From: Patescibacteria group bacterium UBA1875
GTDB taxonomy: Bacteria > Patescibacteriota > CPR2 > UBA1875
Direction: 5' to 3'
Length of the DNA: 27,164 nt
NCBI GenBank assembly: GCA_002338125.1
Contig: DDHN01000015.1
Location: 1,224-28,387, forward strand
The notes beneath the pieces are model-generated. The model saw nothing but the letters and a program-made list of their open reading frames with translations. It had not been told where the DNA came from and did no database searches. The translations under genes were made by a program, and so were the position numbers. Below are positions 21,464-27,164 of this stretch, in pieces. Each line of letters begins with the position of its first letter. Position 1 is the first letter of the stretch.

Positions 21464-22852
21464 ATGAAAATACTTGCTATCTTTATAGCCAAAATTATTT
21501 TATTTGTTACAAGAATTACTCACTTGGGGGGCGGAACAACCCTACCGGGATTAGTGGCTACTAAGATAGATAAAAACGTTATAAAAAAAATATCTGAAAG
21601 ATTAAAATACGGTGTTGTTATAATCACCGGTACTAACGGAAAAACAACAACGGCAAAAATATTAACCGAGATTTTGACCGAAGAAGGTTTTTCGGTTCTT
21701 ACTAATCCTTCGGGTTCAAATTTAGCTAGGGGAATAGCCTCTTCACTTGTTGGGGCAGCGACTTTATCAGGTTCTGTTGAAGCCGATATTGCTGTATTCG
21801 AAGTTGATGAAGCAACTATGTCCGAAGTCACGACTCAGCTAAGGCCTAAGATTGTTTTGGTCACAAATTTATTTAGAGATCAATTGGATCGTTATGGTGA
21901 GCTTGATAAGACAGCGGCTATTATTGGTAAATCTTTAACAGGTTTTTCGGAGATGACAACAATCTTAAATGCTGATGATCCTCTTGTGTCTTCACTGTCT
22001 GATTATGTTGAAGGTAGAATTATATACTACGGGCTAGAGGATACTGAAATATCAACGGATAGTACTGCCGCTATGGATTCAAAGGATTGTATGTTTTGTG
22101 GCCACGAGCTTGAATATGAAAGTCGATACTTGGGCCATTTAGGTCGCTGGAAATGTCCTAATTGTAGGAGAATTCGGACAAAACCCCATATTTGGGTAAG
22201 TGAAATTAGCCTCGAACCACTAAAATCAAGCTATTCTCTGAAGCTTCGAAGGGAAGAGCTAAAAATCGAAATGCCTCTCCCTGGTCTTTACAATATATAT
22301 AACGCTTTAGCTGCGGCTACTATCGCAACACTTATAGGGGTTGGAGCACCGGCGATATCTCATGCCCTTAGAAGCTGTGAAGCAGCTTTTGGGCGTATGG
22401 AGTTAATTGAAGTATCCGGGAAAAAAATAATGATGCTTCTTGTAAAAAATCCAACCGGAGCCAACCAAGCACTAGCGGCAATTTTCTCTGATAACAAGGC
22501 AAAAAAAATTGGGTTTTATCTAAACGATAATTTTGCGGATGGCACGGATATTTCCTGGATTTGGGATGTTGATTTCGAATATTTCGATTTGGCGAAGACT
22601 AAGTTTGTAGCATCGGGTAATAGGGCCGAAGATATTGCTTTAAGGCTCAAATATGCCCAGGTTGACAAAAATTATCTTCATTCAGAAAAGGATATTATGA
22701 TAGCAACAGAAAAATTAGCCGAATTGCTTGATGAGGGTGAGATTGGCTACTTACTACCAACTTATACGGCTATGGTGGAAGTAAGAAGCCATTTTGTGTC
22801 AAAAGATGATCAGTTGTGTGATATGGGGAAGGTAACTAAACACGGGATATAA
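21464..22852 (+). CDS. murT: Lipid II isoglutaminyl synthase, Mur ligase-like subunit MurT
   Basis: A 462-residue Mur-ligase-family protein that pairs with GatD to amidate the alpha-carboxyl of D-Glu in lipid II. The ATP-binding loop ITGTNGKTTTAKIL is at about residues 54-67. A Cys4 zinc ribbon typical of MurT is inserted near residues 209-236 (CMFCGHE and CPNCRRI). The C-terminal domain is the DUF1727 type with VKNPTGANQAL near residue 328, where MurT supplies part of the active site to GatD. Length fits the family (about 440-460). The gatD gene starts one base after the stop, the canonical murT-gatD arrangement. The pair implies a peptidoglycan with D-isoglutamine, as in Gram-positive bacteria. 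Confidence 0.95.
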   Translation: MKILAIFIAKIILFVTRITHLGGGTTLPGLVATKIDKNVIKKISERLKYGVVIITGTNGKTTTAKILTEILTEEGFSVLTNPSGSNLARGIASSLVGAATLSGSVEADIAVFEVDEATMSEVTTQLRPKIVLVTNLFRDQLDRYGELDKTAAIIGKSLTGFSEMTTILNADDPLVSSLSDYVEGRIIYYGLEDTEISTDSTAAMDSKDCMFCGHELEYESRYLGHLGRWKCPNCRRIRTKPHIWVSEISLEPLKSSYSLKLRREELKIEMPLPGLYNIYNALAAATIATLIGVGAPAISHALRSCEAAFGRMELIEVSGKKIMMLLVKNPTGANQALAAIFSDNKAKKIGFYLNDNFADGTDISWIWDVDFEYFDLAKTKFVASGNRAEDIALRLKYAQVDKNYLHSEKDIMIATEKLAELLDEGEIGYLLPTYTAMVEVRSHFVSKDDQLCDMGKVTKHGI

Positions 22853-22853
22853 T

Positions 22854-23651
22854 ATGTCGTACAAAATCAAACTATATCATCTTTACCCTGATGCCATGAA
22901 CCTATACGGTGACCTTGGTAATGTTATTGCACTAAGCAAAAGATGCCAATGGCGAAATATTGAATTTGAAAAAGTAGATGTCAAAATCGGTGATAAAATT
23001 GATTTTGCTGATGCAGATATGATTTTTATGGGTGGTGGTCAAGATCGAGGCCAAAAAATAGTAAGTAATGATCTCTTGAAAAGAAAAAATGAAATTCAAA
23101 ATTTAGTTGAGTCCGGAGCCCCGGCTCTAACAATCTGTGGTGGGTTCCAACTTTTTGGAAAGTATTTTAAGACACAGAAAGGAGATGAGATCACTGGGAT
23201 CGAAGTCTTCGACGCTGTTACGATAGCAGGAGACAAGCGATTGATAGGAAATGTTGTTGTTGATATCTCAGTGGCAACATCAAAGTGGGTTCAAAAGTTT
23301 AAATATGAGATGATTGAAAAACCTCAAACAACACTAGTGGGTTTTGAAAATCATTCTGGGTTGACGACCTTGGGGCCAAATTGTGAACCACTAGGAACAG
23401 TGGTTAAGGGATACGGTAATAAAGGAGATGGGGGCTATGAAGGAGGCTGGTACAAGAATGCTTTGGGAACTTATCTTCATGGTTCGCTTCTTCCTAAAAA
23501 CCCTTGGCTTACTGATCATTTGATTGAGATGGCTCTGATGTATCGTTATGGCAGCCCGATCCCACTTGATAAGCTAGATGACAAATTAGAAATTTTGGCT
23601 CATAAAGCAGCAGTAGAGAGGGCAAAAACAGCTAAAACTCTATCTCTTTAA
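22854..23651 (+). CDS. gatD: Lipid II isoglutaminyl synthase, glutamine amidotransferase subunit GatD
   Basis: A 265-residue class I (CobB/CobQ-type) glutamine amidotransferase that supplies ammonia to MurT. The catalytic cysteine is C95 in LTICGGFQLFG and the catalytic histidine is H209 in GTYLHGSLLPKNP. The opening LYHLYPDAMNLYGDLGNV is typical of GatD rather than of cobyric acid synthase. It begins one base after murT without a strong ribosome site, so it probably depends on coupled translation. A terminator follows 5 bases after the stop. The catalytic positions match the S. aureus family members within a few residues. Confidence 0.94.
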   Translation: MSYKIKLYHLYPDAMNLYGDLGNVIALSKRCQWRNIEFEKVDVKIGDKIDFADADMIFMGGGQDRGQKIVSNDLLKRKNEIQNLVESGAPALTICGGFQLFGKYFKTQKGDEITGIEVFDAVTIAGDKRLIGNVVVDISVATSKWVQKFKYEMIEKPQTTLVGFENHSGLTTLGPNCEPLGTVVKGYGNKGDGGYEGGWYKNALGTYLHGSLLPKNPWLTDHLIEMALMYRYGSPIPLDKLDDKLEILAHKAAVERAKTAKTLSL

Positions 23652-23656
23652 TAAGA

Positions 23657-23680
23657 AAAGAGCCCTTTGAAGGGCTCTTT
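23657..23680. terminator. Bidirectional terminator between gatD and rpmB
   Basis: A 10-bp perfect inverted repeat (AAAGAGCCCT / AGGGCTCTTT) with loop TTGA, flanked by A and T runs. It touches the rpmB stop codon. Confidence 0.9.
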
Positions 23681-23862
23681 TACTTTGCTTTTTTATTCAT
23701 TGACCGAAGACATTGAGCGCAAACTCGAATTCTTTTTTCGCCTTTACCAGGTTTAAAATATTGTAAATTAGGCAAAAAACGTCTCTTGGTTTTTCGGTGG
23801 GAGTGTGAGACGTTGTGGCCGGTCATTGGCTTTTTACCGCATTTTTCACAAACTTTGGTCAT
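23680..23862 (-). CDS. rpmB: 50S ribosomal protein L28, zinc-binding type
   Basis: A 60-residue L28. The pattern [20 protein letters not shown] is diagnostic, followed by KRRFLPNLQ and a C-terminal [10 protein letters not shown]. The two Cys pairs (C5/C8 and a C-terminal CxxC) mark the zinc-containing paralogue type, as opposed to the Cys-less form many bacteria use under zinc limitation. The ATG at 23862 is chosen because the conserved L28 sequence begins there; the in-frame extension up to 23928 covers the promoter. The ribosome site is weak (AGAAGA). It is monocistronic and divergent from the site-2 protease gene. Confidence 0.95.
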   Translation of the reverse strand: MTKVCEKCGKKPMTGHNVSHSHRKTKRRFLPNLQYFKPGKGEKRIRVCAQCLRSMNKKAK

Positions 23863-23899
23863 AATATTTTCTTCTTTGGTTTGTACTTCGACTCGAATA

Positions 23900-23928
23900 A
23901 TGTTAGCATAATTAAACGTAGAGGTCAA
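23900..23928 (-). promoter_or_regulatory. rpmB promoter, overlapping the divergent promoter of the M50 protease
   Basis: On the minus strand TTGACC (23928-23923), 17-base spacer and TAACAT (23905-23900) with TGC before it. On the plus strand TTGTAC (23881-23886), 17 bases and TAGCAT (23904-23909) with TGT form the likely opposing promoter, so the two -10 boxes overlap and polymerases should compete. Confidence 0.6.
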
Positions 23929-23939
23929 GGAGATAAAAA

Positions 23940-24551
23940 ATGAATGTAGAAATAATTATTACGATATTTTGGCTGGTAGCTTTATTTGTTTCCATAACCG
24001 TTCATGAATTTTTACACGCTTGGACAGCAAATTATTTAGGCGATCCGACAGCTAAGGCGATGGGTCGGGTAAGTTTAAATCCAATTGCTCACATCGATCC
24101 AATAGGAACCATTGTTCTTCCATTGATAATGGCTCTAACGACAGGATTTGTCTTTGGTTGGGCCAAACCGGTTCAGATTAATCCGAATAATTTTAAAAAT
24201 TACAGGGTCGGACAGGCCTTAACAGCGATTGCCGGTCCATTGGCTAATTTGATTATGATTTTTATTTTTACTGGTATCTACAAACTTCTTCCAGAAAGTG
24301 GTTTTTTCAGTCTTTTTCTCATAATTCTAATAGAACTAAATGTTGTCTTAATGGTTTTTAATCTTATACCGGTACCACCGCTTGATGGTTCAAAGCTCCT
24401 ATACATGATCTTGCCTTTCGAAACAATACGGAAGTTAGAAATTTACGGCCCATTTATACTTCTTCCCCTCCTAATATTCTTCGGTGGGACAATTATCTTT
24501 CCAATTATCTCGTTCATACTCAATCTTTTAGGCTTACCGCCAATCAGTTAA
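23940..24551 (+). CDS. Site-2 protease-family zinc metalloprotease (M50)
   Basis: A 203-residue integral membrane protease of the M50 family, which cleaves substrates within the membrane. The zinc motif HEFLH is at residues 22-26 in the first helix, with Glu23 as catalytic base. The third zinc ligand, D149, lies in the PVPPLDGSK motif of a later helix. Four to five further hydrophobic segments surround them, and [18 protein letters not shown] is a conserved loop of this small bacterial group. No PDZ domain is present, so it belongs to the compact type. Substrates are unknown; related enzymes act in regulated intramembrane proteolysis, and the single-pass proteins in this window are only speculative candidates. 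AAGGAG precedes the ATG. Confidence 0.92.
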   Translation: MNVEIIITIFWLVALFVSITVHEFLHAWTANYLGDPTAKAMGRVSLNPIAHIDPIGTIVLPLIMALTTGFVFGWAKPVQINPNNFKNYRVGQALTAIAGPLANLIMIFIFTGIYKLLPESGFFSLFLIILIELNVVLMVFNLIPVPPLDGSKLLYMILPFETIRKLEIYGPFILLPLLIFFGGTIIFPIISFILNLLGLPPIS

Positions 24552-24561
24552 AATATTATTG

Positions 24562-24638
24562 CGGGGTGTGGCGCAGTTGGCTAGCGCGTACGCATGGGGT
24601 GCGTGAGGTCGCAGGTTCAAGTCCTGTCACCCCGACCA
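24562..24638 (+). tRNA. tRNA-Pro (anticodon GGG)
   Basis: A 77-nt cloverleaf with acceptor CGGGGTG/CACCCCG (the C1-G72 pair expected of bacterial tRNA-Pro), D-arm GCGCAGTTGGCTAGCGC, and anticodon stem TACGC/GCGTG with loop ATGGGGT. The T-arm contains GGTTCAAGTCC, and the 3' CCA is encoded. The anticodon GGG reads CCC/CCT, with G37 as usual. A TAAAAT box lies 7 bases upstream. Confidence 0.97.
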
Positions 24639-24698
24639 AAATTTGCAAAATTTTCAGATTTAAAACATAATAGAGCAGAAATATATTAAGGAGGGTGT

Positions 24699-25874
24699 AT
24701 GAAAAAGTTCTTTAATTTGATAGTTACTTTTGTTGTAGCTATTGGAATGCTTGGCATCTCTTGGCAACCGGCCAGAGCAGCCTTAGGAGATGCTGATGAG
24801 GCTAATCTTACTTGGTCTGCTGGTTGGTATGAGAATCTTTCTGTTGTCGGTCGTTATGGCCAAACTTTTCAGCCAGATAATAACCGGTTAACTACTATTG
24901 CTGCCTGTCTTCGAAACGAACAAAATGCCGGAGGTTGGACAGCTACAATGACTTTGAAAGATCATGCTAGTGGCGAGGTGCTGGGGACTTCGGCTCATCG
25001 ATTGGACGGAAATAGTTGTGTTGCCAATGGCGATGTAGCTGACATAAACAGCTTCGAGTATTTTTCATTTCCAGAAATTATACCCGTAATCCCAGGGCAT
25101 ACTTATTCTTTTTTCATCGATACTGCTCAAACTGATGTAGCTTGGGGTAGAAGTAACGCAAACTCATATTCCAAAGGTAAAATGATGTTTTATGGTTCTG
25201 CAAAGGATACCGATGACTTCATATTTGCTCAGTGGGGCTATACCTTTAATCCGGTTGAAGAGAATGAACCAAATGGTGACGAGTCGGTAAGTAATGAGAC
25301 TACGAAAGATAGTTCTGATACAGATGGGGCTGTTGAAAAAACAACCAAAGAAGCTGAGGCTGAGGTAGATCAAAGCATCAAAACTCCTAAGCTAGAAAAG
25401 GTTGTAAGGAATGATAGGGAGCTTGAAATTACAGATGAAATGGTTGTTAATATGACAGCAAATGATACAGTCGTAGTTTCTGGTACGGCCTTCAAGGATG
25501 CTGCTATCGCCTTTTTCTTGGGCGATACTGCCTATGAAGTTACGGCAGACAATGATGGCAAGTGGAATATTAACATCCCTTTTGCTGATTTAAGTCTTGG
25601 TGAGAATCTTCTCAAAGCACAAGCAAAGACGGGTGATAAAGGGAGTGAAATAGTCGAGCTACTAACGATAAGAAAAATTGAGGATATGAATGCGAACGAT
25701 ATTATCCCCAAAGCTTGGTTTATGGACTGGACGATATTCCACACTTTAATTACAGTTGGGCTACTACTGCTCGTAGCGCTTCTATTAGGGGTTGTTGGTT
25801 ATCGTCACCATAAAACAAAAGGAAAACCAAACTCCTATCATTTATTTGGCAAGAAGATAAAGACCAAAGAATAA
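24699..25874 (+). CDS. Membrane-anchored surface protein with jelly-roll-like and Ig-like domains
   Basis: A 391-residue secreted protein. A signal peptide (residues 1-27, cleavage after ARA) precedes a beta-rich domain (about 28-185) with GRYGQTFQPDN and a paired Cys (residues ~69 and ~108), resembling carbohydrate-binding jelly-roll domains. A disordered acidic Ser/Thr/Glu linker (about 186-235) follows. A bacterial Ig-like domain (about 240-327; VVVSGTAFKDAAIAFFLGD, NDGKWNINIPF) comes next. One C-terminal transmembrane helix (about 345-368) and a basic cytoplasmic tail anchor it. No sortase motif is present. AAGGAGGG sits ideally before the ATG. The domain calls come from fold pattern only, so the ligand is unknown. 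It looks like an adhesin or sensor of a single-membrane cell. Confidence 0.8.
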   Translation: MKKFFNLIVTFVVAIGMLGISWQPARAALGDADEANLTWSAGWYENLSVVGRYGQTFQPDNNRLTTIAACLRNEQNAGGWTATMTLKDHASGEVLGTSAHRLDGNSCVANGDVADINSFEYFSFPEIIPVIPGHTYSFFIDTAQTDVAWGRSNANSYSKGKMMFYGSAKDTDDFIFAQWGYTFNPVEENEPNGDESVSNETTKDSSDTDGAVEKTTKEAEAEVDQSIKTPKLEKVVRNDRELEITDEMVVNMTANDTVVVSGTAFKDAAIAFFLGDTAYEVTADNDGKWNINIPFADLSLGENLLKAQAKTGDKGSEIVELLTIRKIEDMNANDIIPKAWFMDWTIFHTLITVGLLLLVALLLGVVGYRHHKTKGKPNSYHLFGKKIKTKE

Positions 25875-25882
25875 TAAATACA

Positions 25883-25914
25883 AAAAGAAGCTCTCTTACG
25901 AAGGAGCTTCTTTT
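25883..25914 (+). terminator. Terminator after the surface protein gene
   Basis: An 11-bp inverted repeat (AAAAGAAGCTC / GAGCTTCTTTT) with a 10-base loop. Its T-run merges into the rnhA promoter. Confidence 0.88.
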
Positions 25915-25915
25915 G

Positions 25916-25924
25916 TGTTAAATT
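25916..25924 (+). promoter_or_regulatory. Extended -10 promoter of rnhA, predicted leaderless
   Basis: TGT followed by TAAATT (25919-25924), 6 bases before the rnhA ATG, directly abutting the preceding terminator. The match is moderate. Confidence 0.45.
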
Positions 25925-25930
25925 ACTATT

Positions 25931-26335
25931 ATGCAAAAACTAATAATTAATACCGACGGAGGCTCAAGGGGCAACCCTGGCCCAGCTGGAATTGGAGTTG
26001 TTTTCTCGGATGAGAAGGGGGAGATTATAGCAACATTTAGAGAATATATTGGTGAGGCCACTAACAATATTGCTGAATACGAAGCTTTAATAATGGCTCT
26101 TGAAAAGGCCAGAGACTTTGAAGCAAGTGAAATAGAATGTCGTTTGGATTCTGAGTTGATCGTTAGGCAGTTAAATGGCCAATACAAGGTAAAAGACGAA
26201 AATTTAAAAAAGCTATTCAATAGAGTTAAAGAGTTAGTTTTCTTTAAACCGGTGAAATTTATTCATATTAGGAGAGAGCAAAACAAAAAAGCTGATGAGC
26301 TTGTAAATCTTGCGCTAGATGAAAACAAACTTTAA
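25931..26335 (+). CDS. rnhA: Ribonuclease HI family protein
   Basis: A 134-residue RNase H-fold protein that cleaves RNA in RNA-DNA hybrids. The four catalytic acidic residues are in place: D9 (NTDGGSRGNPGP), E49 (NNIAEYEAL), D73 (RLDSELIVRQ) and D122 (KKADELVN). The protein is shorter than E. coli RNase HI (155) and lacks the basic handle loop, which places it with the compact Archaeal/Bacillus YpdQ/Sto-RNase HI-like group. Catalytic competence looks intact. The gene is monocistronic, starts right behind the terminator of the surface protein, and is followed by the promoter of the large secreted protein with no obvious terminator. Confidence 0.93.
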   Translation: MQKLIINTDGGSRGNPGPAGIGVVFSDEKGEIIATFREYIGEATNNIAEYEALIMALEKARDFEASEIECRLDSELIVRQLNGQYKVKDENLKKLFNRVKELVFFKPVKFIHIRREQNKKADELVNLALDENKL

Positions 26336-26337
26336 CC

Positions 26338-26366
26338 TTGCACCTCTATCTCAAAAGACCTAAAAT
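26338..26366 (+). promoter_or_regulatory. Promoter of the large secreted protein
   Basis: TTGCAC (26338-26343), 17-base spacer and TAAAAT (26361-26366), directly after the rnhA stop. The predicted ~40-base leader holds a purine-rich GGGGGTGGGG (26381-26390) that is about 22 bases from the ATG, too far for a normal ribosome site. Confidence 0.65.
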
Positions 26367-26412
26367 ATACTTAACCATAAGGGGGTGGGGAATAAAGATA
26401 AAAACTACTAAG

Positions 26413-27164
26413 ATGAAACTAACCCACAGGTATCCTTTTAAGTTATCAAAAATAGAGGATACCTTATCTTCTGTTCTTATCTTTCCTCATAAACTTCGTT
26501 CTAAAACTACTCTAAGACTCCACCGTTTCTTAAATAAATTCTCCTGGTATCATAACTGGCATCAAAAGCCTTTCTCCAAAGCTCTTCATTTAGTAGTCCT
26601 CACCATATATATCCTCTCCGTAGTCTCAGCTATCTTTCCCCTAAACTATGCTCAGGCAGCCCTAACTCAAAAGACTATCACCAAAGATACTCTGGCTGAC
26701 TTTGCCGAAGGCTCTCTTGATGACCTCTTAAATGAAGATGGCAACCTTTCTATGCATCTTGGTAAGAAAGTAACTACCGGAGCCTCTTCCTCGGTAGAAG
26801 ACCTAAACTCCTACTCTGGTAGATCTATTACCAGAACCTCAGATGATAAGCTCCATATCACTTGGCTCAAAAAGGAAGTCTTTCCCCAAGAGGTCTACTA
26901 TTCTGCCTCAGCTGATGAAGGCTCAACTTGGGAAATTCCCACCAAAGTAGCTACTGATCAGAACATTCAAGGAGTTCTTCTTAAGGTAGATGGTAGCGAT
27001 AACATTCATCTCTTTTGGAGTGTTACCGATCCTAGTAACCCTCATCTAATGCATCGAATCAAGGGCAGTGATGGCTTCTGGGGTGATAGCACCCTAGTTC
27101 CCACCAATGACCTAGATGGTGCCGTAGCCGATTGGCAAGCTATCCCCCAAGGTGATCATTATGG
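26413..27164 (+). CDS. Large secreted protein with Asp-box (sialidase-like/beta-propeller) repeat, 3'-truncated
   Basis: An open frame of 250 codons running off the window. Residues 1-57 are long, basic and aromatic (LRLHRFLNKFSWYHNWHQKP), then a hydrophobic signal segment (about 58-76) ends in AQA at 80-82, a plausible signal peptidase site. The mature part is beta-rich and contains an Asp-box, SADEGSTW (residues 166-173), the SxDxGxTW hallmark of BNR/sialidase-type beta-propellers. Similar strands flank it (LHITWLKKE, IHLFWSVTD). Codon use differs from neighbours: the coding strand is rich in C and T (CTC, TCT, ACC, ATC), whereas nearby genes favour ATT, TTA and GAA. ATG at 26413 is the only in-frame start found before the hydrophobic segment, with no Shine-Dalgarno at normal distance. 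Glycan binding or hydrolysis is possible but catalytic residues are not visible here. Confidence 0.8.
   Translation, partial: MKLTHRYPFKLSKIEDTLSSVLIFPHKLRSKTTLRLHRFLNKFSWYHNWHQKPFSKALHLVVLTIYILSVVSAIFPLNYAQAALTQKTITKDTLADFAEGSLDDLLNEDGNLSMHLGKKVTTGASSSVEDLNSYSGRSITRTSDDKLHITWLKKEVFPQEVYYSASADEGSTWEIPTKVATDQNIQGVLLKVDGSDNIHLFWSVTDPSNPHLMHRIKGSDGFWGDSTLVPTNDLDGAVADWQAIPQGDHY

Noticed and set aside
1..27164. UGA recoding (glycine or tryptophan) as in some candidate-phylum bacteria
   Set aside because: TGA ends several normal-length genes (1538, 6186, 10636) and no conserved frame runs through a TGA.
1..27164. CRISPR arrays, insertion sequences, integrases or phage genes
   Set aside because: No spaced direct repeats, transposase motifs, terminal inverted repeats or phage structural genes were seen; the repeats present are terminators.

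Overview
The window is an AT-rich, densely packed bacterial chromosome segment. Genes overlap by 4 bp or sit a few bases apart, and stop codons include TGA, so UGA is not reassigned. The gene mix suggests a small-genome, single-membrane bacterium of the Candidate Phyla Radiation (Patescibacteria). The pointers are a ThrRS that starts at its editing domain with no TGS domain, a Cys4 zinc-type L28, MurT/GatD cell-wall amidation, DUF3048, DUF4446 and bactofilin proteins, and a large secreted protein with an unusually long basic N-region before its signal segment. The phylum call is an inference; I cannot place it more precisely from sequence alone.

Layout. 1-3.0 kb: the 3' end of ribosomal protein L25, then DUF3048 and an NRAMP-type metal transporter that carries an N-terminal excisionase-like helix-turn-helix. 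3.0-7.4 kb: a winged-helix/degenerate nucleotidyltransferase regulator, an AI-2E-family permease, a metallo-beta-lactamase-fold hydrolase and a MacB-type ABC ATPase/permease pair. 7.4-9.5 kb: a small membrane protein (minus strand) diverging from DUF4446, bactofilin and a lipid kinase. 9.5-10.8 kb: the translation operon infC-rpmI-rplT, plus a 59-residue cysteine-rich zinc ribbon; infC appears to start at ATT. 10.85-11.2 kb: RNase P RNA (minus). 11.3-15.7 kb: a GalT-like nucleotidyltransferase, a truncated MscS-like membrane protein with a 28-codon upstream ORF, a GlsB/YeaQ-like membrane protein and two tandem CdaR/PucR-type regulators. 15.8 kb: tRNA-Val(GAC). 16-23.7 kb: thrS, a ROK sugar kinase, miaB-like and miaA (tRNA A37 modification), a membrane protein of unknown function, and murT-gatD. 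23.7 kb to the end: rpmB (minus), a site-2-type protease, tRNA-Pro(GGG), a sortase-independent membrane-anchored surface protein, RNase HI, and the start of a large secreted Asp-box protein that runs off the window.

Two themes cut across the region. First, several genes that open a transcription unit have a good -10 box ending only 6-9 bases before the start codon and no Shine-Dalgarno, which predicts leaderless mRNAs. Downstream genes in operons usually have clear Shine-Dalgarno sequences. Second, most of the window is housekeeping (translation, tRNA modification, cell wall). The less ordinary material is the HTH-NRAMP fusion, the coupled upstream ORF at 12950-13036, the paired CdaR regulators with no obvious target, and the compositionally distinct secreted protein at the right edge. 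I found no insertion sequence, CRISPR array, prophage gene or integration site.
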